Source of the DNA: Oscarella lobularis
Lineage: Eukaryota; Porifera; Homoscleromorpha; Homosclerophorida; Oscarellidae
Assembly: GCF_947507565.1 (NCBI RefSeq)
Contig: NC_089192.1
Location: 1,178,001 to 1,242,000 of the forward strand
Direction of reading: 5' to 3'
DNA: 64,000 bases
Both the position numbers and the translations under genes were made by a program. Shown here one piece after another: positions 32,248-43,069 of this stretch (position 1 is its first letter; every line of letters begins with the position of its first letter). The notes beneath the pieces are model-generated. The model was not told the DNA's origin. It did not search any database and saw nothing but the letters and a program-made list of their open reading frames with translations.

Positions 32248-33913
32248 ATGCATTGTTCCGCATTTCTTATCGCAGTTGTTTTTCCGTTGCAGTTCAGCTC
32301 AGCGGCTCCGACAATTCCTCCGGCGGCAGGTAGTGACGGCAGCGAGAAGTTGGATCTCAATGCTATCGGAGCCGTCATTGAATTTGGATTACAAAACGCA
32401 TTGCATCGTCAAAGTTCCTATGATTTTGCTATTGATGGCAATTTAGAAACTGATTGGAACAAGTGTTCGGTTTCAAACTTTGCTGAACAGACTGATTTCT
32501 TGATCAATCTTCGCGGCGTTTACCCTGTTGATCGCATTGCTGTGTTATCGCGTCTTGAGTTTGCCGGCGCTGCAGAAGTATTTGTTGGAAACTTGAGTGC
32601 TGCAGGAAGAAGTCAAAATCAATTTCAATGTGGAGGCAAACATCCAGACTGGGCCAGTACATCATTTACTGAGTTTAGGTGCTCTACTACTTTTTGGGTT
32701 CAGTACATACGAATTAGAAAATCCAGTACCGAAACTCGGTGGGATTTGCAGTCCTTGCAGATCTGTGAAGTGGCTATATATCACCATGGTTAGTAAACGA
32801 TATCTCTAAAAATTTTAGAATGAGACTTAGTTTCTTATGTGTAGATCAGAAATATGATCTCGGTAGAATGAATGCTCAGATACAGTTTGAACTATCTGGA
32901 TATCTAAAGAAAGGCAGTAGCTATGAGATGGCTACTGATGGCGAACTTGACAAGTGTGTCCAAAGCATAGAATGGAGTGGAGAGGAGACCGTATTGCTAA
33001 AAATCGACTTGAAGGAATTTTACTTGGTGACTAATGTCACGGTCTCAGCACCAAAATCTCAGTCTAGCAGAGTGTACGTCAGCAACACGTCGGACTTCCT
33101 GATAAGGAGTAGATGTTATCAGACCGGTGATCACTTTCACTGCTCTGGGTCTCATCAAGTTCGATATGTGATCATTGTTGACAGGAGTCGCATCAGCAAG
33201 GGAAGTCACCTTCAGGTATGTGAAGTTGAAATTTTCTACAAACCGGATTACGCGACACTACCTTGTCAATGTCTTCCGCATCTCCCGAATTCAACTGCAG
33301 TTACTGATTGGAAAACTGCGACATACACGTGCAGCAATAATCTTGTTCCTGAGACGCAAACAATAACTTGCCTACCAACTGGACATTGGAGCGGAGTCTT
33401 ACAGCAGTGCAGGCGTAAGCGCCTAGCAACCAACTTCCTAAGCCCTCTTTGATTCTTTTCTATCTAGCCAAAATGTGTCCTGATATCGGCCACCCAAGGC
33501 ACGGTGAAATCTCGTTACCACCAAAGAAAACGTTGAGGAGCACTGTCATGTACAGCTGTTCGACCTGCTATAGACTGCATGGAAATAAAACAAGGCACTG
33601 TCAGCAGGCAAACGACGGAAAATCTTTGAAGTGGTCGGGATCAGAGCCGATTTGCCAAGGTACCACAATAGAAGTTTGCTTTATTGATAAAATATGTATT
33701 ATGTATTCATGTTTAGTTGTCCACTGTGGAGATGCTCCAGTGGTTGAAAAGGCCACCGTTAGAGTCGTGTCAAAAGTCTGCGGGGGTACAGCTTTGTACA
33801 AGTGCAAGGGAGACGCAACGTTGTTTGGAAGCTCACACCTATTCTGCGGTCCTGAGGGAAGGTGGCTTGGTTCAGTGCCAACGTGCGTACTGATCCCTAC
33901 ACATGGAAAGTAA
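32248..33913 (+). CDS. Array unit 13 (alpha): secreted galactose-binding-like/sushi protein
   Basis: Exons 32248-32788, 32845-33414, 33468-33659 and 33717-33913 encode 499 residues. It shares the MHCSAF leader and all domain landmarks with unit 8, its duplication partner. Differences are concentrated in loops: after VLSR (LEFAGAAE versus TSYGGAAE), after RIRKS (STETRWDLQ) and near the end of domain 2 (DRSRISKGSHLQVCEVEIF, two residues longer). The framework strands are nearly unchanged. Three sushi domains end IPTHGK. No lesions. Variation in loops that would sit at the ligand face of a jelly-roll fold is consistent with diversifying binding specificity, but this is inference. Confidence 0.87.
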
Positions 33914-34012
33914 ACTTACGGACAAAATATCGTAGAGTCGTGACGTTGTAAAAAGTACTGTACCTGATTTTTTTAATATATTTGACCCGGCTAAAGCATC
34001 CGGGGGCAGTCA

Positions 34013-34030
34013 TTCACGTGACGTCGCGTG
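34013..34030 (+). promoter_or_regulatory. E-box/CRE-like module upstream of unit 14
   Basis: TTCACGTGACGTCGCGTG has CACGTG at 34015-34020, 164 bases from the ATG. It follows AAAGCATCCGGGGGCAGTCA. Confidence 0.5.
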
Positions 34031-34178
34031 ATTTTCGTCGTTTCCGTGTGCTATGCGGTCCGACGCCGCGTTTAGAGCATCGCAAAAGAGTACGGAGCAA
34101 TTAGATCGTCGGGTCTTATTCCACTACATGTAAGCCGACCGTCTGTTCGCATCGCAGAGAGCGATCGTTGAAGTTGCG

Positions 34179-35896
34179 ATGACAAAACTCGGTCTTTATT
34201 GCGCATTCCTCTTTGCAGCCGTACTGACGGCGCAGTGCAGTCTAAACATAAAAGACTTGGAGTCGACTGCAGGGAATCCTCCGGGATCCTCGGCCGAATG
34301 CGGACAACGCGAGAAATTGGATCTCAATGCTGTTGGAGCTCAGCTAGAATTTGAAGTAAAAAATCCTCTCGACGTGCTGAGCAGATACGAGTTATCTATC
34401 GATGGCAATAATGATACAGAATGGGGAAAATGTGCTGTGTCGAGCTTTGCGGAAGAGATTGACTATTGGATTGATCTTCGAAATATTTATCCTATTGATC
34501 GCATTACGTTACTGTCTCGCGCTCATTGGGGCAATGGCGCCGAGGTATTTGTAGGAAATTTCACTGCAGCAAAAAAGACTGATAATCAGCAGAAATGCGG
34601 AGACAGTTATCCAAAGGGATCTTACTCTAGTCCTCCACCTCTAACTGAATTTGATTGTAATGCTACGTATTGGGTTCGATACGTTCGAATCAGAAGAGTC
34701 AGCACCGTAATGATGACTTTGCAGATTTGTGAAGTGGAGATTTATTATAACTGTAAGGATATCTTAGTGCGCATTTTTGTTATCATCGCGACAAGTTTTA
34801 TCTAGGTTCTAAGTACGATCTTAAAGAGCTGAATCCTCGTATGTATTTTGAAGTGAATAACCTACATACCGGAAGTCATTACAATTCTGCTACTGACGGC
34901 ATCTTAAGTCTCCGTAACAGTGCTAAGAGCAGTTTCATACGACAACATGGATCTATCTGGATGAAGGTTGATCTGCGCAATGCCTACACTGTTTCTAGCG
35001 TTAGGCTATTTTTGTCTGAACCCAGTTTGTACAGAATATTCCTTAGCAATAGCACCGATTTTGTGAACAGAACGGAATGCAAGCGAGACAATTCAAATTT
35101 ATTGGAGTACATCTGTGTGGCCGCGCAAACTCGTCATGTACTCGTTGTCTATGAAGTAGCAGCACCTAAAGAGTTACATAGACGTCGCTATCAAATGCAG
35201 ATCGGGGAAATTGAAGTCTTTACAACCAATTCGTCTTGTCCGCCTCCTCCTCCGTGTGGATTTCCTCCGTATCTTCCTAAGGCAACGATGACTACTGACT
35301 GGAAAACGGCAACTTACATGTGTGACGACAATCTAATACCCCGAACGCCACAGGTCATAACATGCTTATCAAGCGGACTTTGGAGCAGCACTTTACTGCA
35401 GTGCAAGCGTAAGTAAATAAACCATAACCGCAAAATAAAATTTTATGCTTTGGCTCTGTAGCTACATGTCCCAATCTCCTCCACTCCCCAGTTCATGGCA
35501 GCGTCTCTCTTCCTTCTGAAATGACAGTGGGAACAATTGCCAAGTACAGCTGTGGAATCTGCTACAAAATACACGGTAATGAAAAGAGGCAATGCACATC
35601 GGAGGACAATGGGACTTCCTTGAAGTGGTCAGGATCAGAACCTACGTGCAATAGTACAAAACAGTATATTCAATACTTCTCAGCTAATTTCTATATGTCA
35701 TTTAGTTGTTCACTGTGGAGATCCTCCAAACGTAGACAAGGCAATGCACAGCGTCACGTCGAACGTCTGCGGTGGCATTGCTGTCTACAAATGCAGTGAA
35801 GGAGCACTCATGTTTGGCAGCCGACACCTCATCTGCAGTCCAGGGGGCAAGTGGCTGGGAACCGTACCTGTATGCGTCCATGTGCCTCATAAGTAA
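34179..35896 (+). CDS. Array unit 14 (beta2): secreted galactose-binding-like/sushi protein
   Basis: Exons 34179-34752, 34806-35408, 35462-35653 and 35706-35896 encode 519 residues, the longest family member. Signal peptide MTKLGLYCAFLFAAVLTAQC; domain 1 with KLDLNAVGAQLEFEV, WIDLRNIYPIDRITLLSR and TLQICEVEIYY; domain 2 beginning MYFEVNNLHTGSHY; five-proline hinge; three sushi domains ending VHVPHK. Duplication partner of unit 9. Relative to it, the loop before LTEFDC is longer (KGSYSSPPP). At the exon 1 to 2 junction the codon is TGT (Cys) rather than GGT (Gly), adding an unpaired cysteine between the two domains. It ends 172 bases before the second NPC1 gene. Confidence 0.86.
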
Positions 35897-36068
35897 GAAC
35901 GAAGACTTTTGTACATTGTTTACTATTTTTAATAAATACCGCGGCATATGTATCAAGATCATTTCGCCTAAAAGGATGACGCTCGCGCGTACGAGCCGCC
36001 CGGATAACAGATCTCTAGCCTAGCCATGACCAACGTCATTCCATTCCTAACCACAGAGTGCGGCGGAC

Positions 36069-39000
36069 ATGAAGACGATCGTCGCTCGCCTCATCGTCTC
36101 GTTCATCGCTCTAACAGTGAGAACCGAGTCCCCCGCGAAACGCACCGAATCGCTCCGTTCATCACGCGGATCCTAGACGGAAACCGCGTTCTAGATTCCT
36201 TTCTCGCTCGCCGACGAAGGCCACTGCATTTGGTACGGCCAATGCGGTCCGGGCGCGCAAGGCATCGTCAACTGCGCCTACAACGGCACGGCGAAACTCC
36301 TCCGCGAGCAAGCAAACGGCGTCGAAGCGCTCGCCATGTTGAAGAACTTTTGTCCGAATTTATACGAGGGAAACGACACGCGAACGTGCTGCGATTATAA
36401 TCAGGTCATGGCGTTGACGACGCAGATGAACGTTCTCGAGCAGTTTTTCAGGTATGGGGGTGGTTGCGTTGTTTGGGGAGGGGAACGAGTCACGCCACCG
36501 GAAAAGAATGATGGCGAAGTCGACTTTCAGCCTTCCCATGTCACGCCATTGAGAAATGGGGGGTGATTGTCTAAGATTAGGTTGTAGGTTAACTATTAGA
36601 ATAGCCTTTGGTACCCTGTAGCACTGCGTAGAGTTGTGTCGTAATCTCAAGTTTACGAATTTGCGGCTTCTGATTTCCGTCTCCCGACTATCACACCACC
36701 CGAAAAATGACACTTATTATTCACGGAAGATCAAATTAGAGGGGGGAACCTTATATAATATAATTAGGATGTAGTCAGTAGGAAATGATGAAAAGTGAAA
36801 GCCTTTGCATCACAAACACAGTCGTTCTATAGACTTGTGACGTAATTCAACCATACGAACCCCCCCAATACGTTTATGCATTATTTATTTATATCTCTTC
36901 TCCTCTAGTCGTTGCCCAAGTTGCTGGTACAACTTCCGCGACGTCTTCTGCACGTCGATCTGCCATCCGCAGCAATCCCTCTTCATGGACGTCCTAAAGA
37001 CGGACTGCTCGAAAAAAGACGAACCCTCCTGTCAAGTGACTCACGTCGACTTCCGCCTTGACGCCACCTACGCCAACACGGTCTACAACTCGTGCCTCTA
37101 CGTTCAATTTCCCTCCGGTCGCGAACGCGTTCTGAGCACGATGTGCGGCTCTCACACGGCGGCCACGTGCACGCCCCAGGACTTCTTCTCCTATCTCGGC
37201 ACGACGAACAACGGCTTCGCTCCCTTTCAAATCGACTTCAAAATCGAGAAAAATCGAACGCTGCCTACTTACACTCAACGCGCCTATCGATGCAACGAGT
37301 CGCTCAACGATTGCGTTTTCGCGTGTGCGTGCGTCGACTGTCCGAGCGCCTGTTCCCCGCCGCCTCGACCGATCCCCGTCTCTGAACTGCCCTTCGAGAT
37401 ATTTCACATCGACGGGATTCTATTCGTTATGGCGTGTTTATACGGAGCGTTCGTCGTCATCGTAGTCGTTATTTCATGTGTGGTGAGTTGGAGGCGAGAG
37501 AAGGGGAAAGAACGCGCATTTGCGCTGGGCGAAGTCTCCGCTCCCACCAACGGCTTCGTTTCGAATTCCAATGCATCGACTCAATCGGACGTTTGCCGTC
37601 TCCTCGATTCCGAGTCTCGATCTTCGCTCAGCGACTCGTCGAAAACCGAGGAAGATACGTCGAATAATCCAGGTTGTCTCGCGCGAATCGGTCTCGTCTT
37701 TGAGGGGAAACTGATGCTCTTCTTTCGCTGGTGGGGCCAACTTTGCTCCGAGCATCCCTTCAAAGTGATTTTCGGTTCAATCGTCGTCGTCGGCGCGCTG
37801 ACGTGCGGCGTGCTGCGCGTTCGAATTACGACGGATCCCGTCGAATTGTGGTCCATGCCGACGAGCGAGTCGAGACTCCAGAAGGATTATTTCGACGAGC
37901 ACTTTGGGCCGTTTTATCGAACGGAGCAGGTCGTTATCACGGTGCCGAACGTTTCCGGATCGGAATATCTTGTGCAGACGGGGACGAATGTCTATACGGT
38001 TTATTTTGGACCGGCTCTTCAGAAAGAAGTATTGGATGAGGTAAGAGGGATCTGAATAATCAAGAATCTCTCATAAAGTATTTGCAAATTTTGTTAATAC
38101 TCGTGAAGCAGTATTTCGAGTTAATTAAATCGTTTTGTAATCATATTCGATGAGGTTGTTGACAATCCTTTGGAATAATTAATATATTAATTAAAATCCT
38201 CGACTTTTTAAGAAGGAAATTTTTATCAATTAAATTTTCTAGGTTTTTGATTTACAAGATGACATCATGAACATTGTTGGCAACTATACGACGGATAGTG
38301 GAACTGTCATTCCTGTCGGGTTGAACGACATCTGCTTTCAGCCGCTTGCGCCCGATAACGAAAACTGCGCCATAACGAGCGTTCTCAATTACTTCCAGAA
38401 CAATCGGACCATCTTCAATCACGTACGCGGTTATCACGCCGCCGGGATATTCATAAAAATTGCGGATTATCACGATCATCTCATGTATTGTACTAGGTAC
38501 AAGTCTCCCTCTTGATTCCTCCCTTTGCTCTTTCACTAAAGGGCGCTTTCCTTTAGGGATCCGACGTCAGTCAATTCTTCATATCTTCATCAATCGTGCC
38601 TAGGCAACTTTGGGGGTCCTGTCTATCCTAACGTAGCATTGGGTGGATATGACGGTATGATAGAGAGCCTGCGCGCGGCGCGTAAGATTTGTATCTTCCT
38701 CTGTCTTGTAGACTCAGTCACTGTTCCCGACTATGTGAGCGCGCAAATGCTCGTTCTTACATTCGCCGTGAATAATCACTTGGACAAGAAACGCAACGCC
38801 AAGGCAGAAGCGTGGGAAGCGGCGTAAGAGTATATAAATTAAGAAAAACGAATAATTAATTAAAGAACGTTCTACATAAGATTTTTGGACTACGTTCGCA
38901 GTTACCGTGGCAACCTAATTAACATTTCCTACTCAGCCGAGGCAAGAAAAAGTCACAATTATTCAAACCCGAATGACGTTTATTTACAGAGATCCGTGGA

Positions 39001-41775
39001 AGACGAAATCAATCGCGAAAATGCCCCCGACATCAAAATCATATCAATCAGCTATTTTGTCATGTTCATCTACGTTGCATTCTTCCTCGGTCGCATCAGC
39101 TCCCCCAATAGACGTCTCGTTAGGACAACACCTTCATCTCTCAAGACCCGTCATTGATGTTTTTCTCTTCTAGATTGACGCTTCGATCTCTCTTGCCTTG
39201 GCTGGGGTTATCATAGTCTTGGCTGCTGTCGCCGCATCGATTGGCTTCTTTAGCTATCTCTCCATTCCTCTTAATCTGATCGTTCTCCAAGTGATGCCCT
39301 TCCTATGTCTCGCTGTCGGTGTCGACAATATATTTATTCTCGTTCAAACACTAAAGGCGAGGGAGGGAGGGAGGGAGGAACTGCGATATCATTGGCTAAT
39401 TGCGTGGTCTTTAGCGTGACGTCGCTGAGCCTGGGGAGACACTGGAGGAGCAGGTGGGCCGCATTCTCGGTCAAGTTGCACCCAGCATGCTATTGACGTC
39501 AATTTCTGAATCGCTTGCTTTTGGATTAGGTAGTCCATACAACCTTGAGGTAGTTTTGAAGTTGATTCCTCTTTTCCCCCCCACGTAGGAGCTTTGACAC
39601 CGATGCCGGCTGTACGCACTTTTTCATTATATGCAGCTGTTGCAGTGGTTCTGGACTTCCTTCTACAGGTCAGCTAGTAGATACGTATTAAATAGTAACA
39701 GCTTCATAGCCAATATTTCTCAACGCTCTTTTTTTCTAATTTAGATTACCTGCTTTGTCGCTTTGCTGTTTCTCGACGCAAAGCGACAGCAGAAAAAGCG
39801 TTTAGACATTGCTTGCTGTGTCAAAGTGAAATCCGCCGATGACGTTCAGTCACACGAAAAAAGCATCTTCTATTGTTTCATTGAAAACTACTACGCCCCG
39901 TTTCTTACGAACGGCGTCGTACGCGTTGTCGTGGTATTAATGAAAACAGAGAGAAAAAGCGAGCTCTAATTTTTCAATTTTTTTTTCCTTTAGATGGAAT
40001 TTTTTACGGGACTTTTTGCAATCAGCATCGTCGGCATGCTACATCTCCACGTCGGCTTGAACCAGGAACTTTTAGTTTCAAAGGATTCCTACCTTCGCGA
40101 TTACAGCAACGTGTCTAAGTGTCTCAGTACGGGCCCCCCGCTCTATTTCGTCGTCAAAAGCGGCATTGACTATCGGCAGCCAAGAGAACAGAATAAAATA
40201 TGCGGTCTTCCCGGATGCAACAATAATTCTATAGTGCGACAGCTAACTCATTATTCGGAGATAAAAGACTAGTAAGTCACCTATATGAAAAGAGCATGTC
40301 CTCATGCGTTTTCTCCTTTGTCTTAAGTTCGACCATAGCATTTCCGCCTAATTCTTGGCTGGACGACTATCTCTCGTGGGTCAATCCCCAATCTCAATGC
40401 TGTCGCGTAGTCAAAGACTCTAAGGTCTTTTGCTCAACGTCTAACTGTAAGCGTATATCGGTTTGGTGTTTTGGCATGCATCTTTTTCTTCAGATCCCCT
40501 CAACGATCCCAATTGCACGAAGTGCCTTCAGCCGCATGACCTTCTCACCTGTTTCAGTCCGCCCGAGAATCAATTCATGCACTTTTTAGACTTGTTTCTG
40601 AAGGATAATCCTATCGTTCACTGTGTGAAAGGGTAAGTCCAGTGACGTGGGATCAGTCCGAAGAGACAATGGGTTGTTTCTAGTGGCCCCGCCACCTATC
40701 AATCAGCTGTCGATTTGGGTCCGTCGAATGAGACAGCCAATCAGACTATAGAAGGTAACTAAAAATATTTAATAACTTTTTTTAGCTTTAACTAGAGCGC
40801 CTTTTTAGCTGCTTATCTCATGACCTATCACACCGTACTCAACAACGACGCCGACTACATTCGAGCGCTCAAAAGAGCGCGAGAAATCTCGCAGAATCTT
40901 ACTCAATCGCTAAACGGAAGCTCAAGCGTTTTTCCGTACAGGTAAGGGCACAGGAGTACATTATTATTATTCGAATTTTTCTTATTTTTTCCTAGCGTTT
41001 TCTACGTGTTTTATGAGCAGCATCTTTCTCTGGCTGCCTCGGCTGCATTCAACTTGGGCATCTGCGCCGGCAAGTCCTTTTTCTCCGTTCACGAATTGTT
41101 ATTTATTAGGTTATTAGGAGCGATCTTTGTTTTGACATTTTTTCTACTCGGCTGCAGCGTCGTGTCGGCGTTTACTGTCACCCTGACCGTCGCTATGATC
41201 GTCGTGGATATCATGGGAATGATGTGGGCGTGGGGAATTTTCTTCAATGTCATATCCGTCGCCAATCTCGTCATGGTAGGCGAATAGAAGAGAAGAAAAG
41301 GCGTTTACATAATATAGACTTTATTGAAATAAAGGCAACGGGAATAGCGGCCGAATTCTGCACGCACGTCGTGCGTGCGTTTGCGCTGAGTCGCGCGAAG
41401 GGCGCCAACAGACGAGCGCAAGCCGCACTCTCAGAAATGGGCTCATCAGTACGAGAAACTACACCTATGTTCCTTGACTCAATTTTTCTTTTTTAGCTTT
41501 TTAGTGGAATCACTCTGACCAAGTTCCTCGGTATAATCTTTCTCGTCTTCTCCAAATCTCAGTTCTTTGAAGTCTTCTACTTTCGAATGTACCTCGGGAT
41601 CGTCGTCTTCGGCGCGGCGCACGGCCTTATCTTTCTTCCCGTCCTCCTCACCTACATCGGTCCATCGGCCATGCCGTCCCCCGAGTTCGTTTTGAAGAAT
41701 TTACCTGTTGCCAAGCGACGACAGCGATCTCCGTTCTCCGATACTCCGACACTGCGTGTGCAGGCGGGGCAATAG
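36069..41775 (+). CDS. NPC1: NPC1-type intracellular cholesterol transporter, copy 2
   Basis: The exon chain is the same as in copy 1, beginning 36069-36116, 36195-36451, 36909-38040 and 38243 onward, and ending 41497-41775. All landmarks are present: [36 protein letters not shown], the sterol-sensing domain with [33 protein letters not shown] and [10 protein letters not shown]. No disabling lesion was found. Compared with copy 1 it has an insertion in the cytosolic loop after [12 protein letters not shown], loses the FFI of the first membrane segment region, changes HAAY to PATY near 40690, and extends the C-terminus by [19 protein letters not shown]. The three GC-AG introns are conserved (38942-38989, 39357-39414, 41070-41117). 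In the second, the potential GT downstream of the GC donor in copy 1 is lost here, which supports use of GC. Two expressed copies could divide labour; that is untested. Confidence 0.93.
36452..36908 (+). other. NPC1 copy 2 intron 2
   Basis: This is a 457-base intron in the same position as 19666-20044, and longer. It holds short low-complexity stretches and no recognisable gene. Confidence 0.7.
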
Positions 41776-41828
41776 ACGTTATGTTATGTCTTTAGCAAAA
41801 CTATGTAGTTTGTCGTTTTTTGCTGGCT

Positions 41829-41967
41829 GAAGTTTGAAGGCGCTATATGAGCAAGCTCGAGCATAACGGGCAAAAAGGGCGTATTGCTGACTCGTACCCC
41901 GCAAAACGGGGTACACGTCAACGATACGCCCTGTCAAGAGGTTGCCTTTCAGGCACAAAATCATTTC
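41829..41967. mobile_element. Small structured insertion (MITE-like) after NPC1 copy 2
   Basis: The 3' flank of NPC1 copy 1 continues GCTGGCTTTTTTAATTCTCT, while copy 2 has about 139 extra bases between GCTGGCT and ATTCTTTGTCTTGCACACTC. The insert folds as nested hairpins: GGGCGTAT (41877-41884) with ATACGCCC (41924-41931), enclosing GTACCCCG (41894-41901) with CGGGGTAC (41907-41914). It has no coding capacity. Insertion in copy 2 or loss from copy 1 are both possible. Confidence 0.5.
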
Positions 41968-42330
41968 AAATTCTTTGTCTTGCACACTCTATCATTCGGT
42001 GGGCATTGCCCGTAGAAAGACTCACCTACCGAAGTTAAAAGGACAAACTTTCATCAAGAATTTCAAGTAGAAGAAAGGTTATGTACTCACTGATTTGATA
42101 ATGCAATCCGTGAACTGTGCTTTGAAAGCGATTCACCGCGTATCATGCATATGTATCAAGAAAGGAAGCTCTCATATAGCAGCATATTGGCAAATCAATT
42201 AACCGATCAACGTCCAAGTTGGAGGGTAAGAAAACGCTCATTAGAAGAGCATCTTCTCTTCTCCCCCGCTATCGCCCAAAGGTTGAAGTGAAAACAGTAC
42301 CTCATAAACGAATAACTGTAATATTTTCTG

Positions 42331-42734
42331 TATAGGGCATATTCACGGACGGCTTTGCGCGCGTTAGTGTGTGGCAAAAACATAGGCGCACTCTGGCGCA
42401 CTCGTATGCCCCAGTCTGTATGCCCCCACCCACAAATACCTTCGTTCAAGCGAAAATAAAGCTAATATGCCAATTTTATTAAAATGACAGTTTAGTGACT
42501 GTACGAAATGTAGTCTGGCAAAAAACCGAAAATCGGGGCCTCCTTTCCCCTTTTGTGGATATTAGCGATTTGACTCGCTGTAGGCACAACCTCTCCATCG
42601 AAACAGCTAAGTAATCCTCGAATAACTAAAATGGCTATAGAGGTTTATCGTAACATGCAGCGCGATGGTCTTTTTTCGCGTGCCACACACTCCGCGAAAG
42701 CCCCGGAAGCCCCGCCCCGTGAATATGCCCTATA
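42331..42734. mobile_element. Candidate inverted-repeat element
   Basis: TATAGGGCATATTCACGG at 42331-42348 is exactly inverted at 42717-42734. Similarity continues inward imperfectly: the first arm has GGCTTTGCGCG...GTGTGTGGCA, and the complement of the second has GGCTTTCGCGG...GTGTGTGGCA. The arms are therefore roughly 50 bases. The interior has no recognisable coding sequence, as in a MITE. I could not identify clear target-site duplications. Confidence 0.45.
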
Positions 42735-43069
42735 GAAATCCGACGACGAAGACGATGGCCACCGAAAATCTCCGCAAGCCACGCTCTTTTCGGCCGTTTG
42801 GGAGCAAATCTCTCTTGGTTGCCAAGGCGGAGGGCGAGCGTGCAAGTGGTCTGCAGCAGAAAGTGCGAATTGCCAGTTGACGTTCGAAACGTTCGATACG
42901 CAGCCCGATACGCACTGCACGGTCGGTGGTCTATCCGGGCTGTTCGAGACCACGTGCCTGCGAATTCTTTCTCAGTGCTCACTCGACTGACTCTGGCTCA
43001 CGCTTCGTCGGCTTCGGCAAATTTGAATCGCAAAACTTTGTCAGCTGAGTATCCTGGGATTGTTCAAGC

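Larger units (their letters stand above)
41776..43069. other. Intergenic region between NPC1 copy 2 and the kelch-kinase gene
   Basis: No convincing gene is seen in these 1.3 kb. Several short overlapping reading frames near 42635-43000 on both strands have no recognisable domain. The region carries a structured insertion (41829-41967) and a pair of inverted 18-bp arms at 42331-42348 and 42717-42734. The last 150 bases before 43070 are the likely promoter and leader of the kinase gene. Confidence 0.5.
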
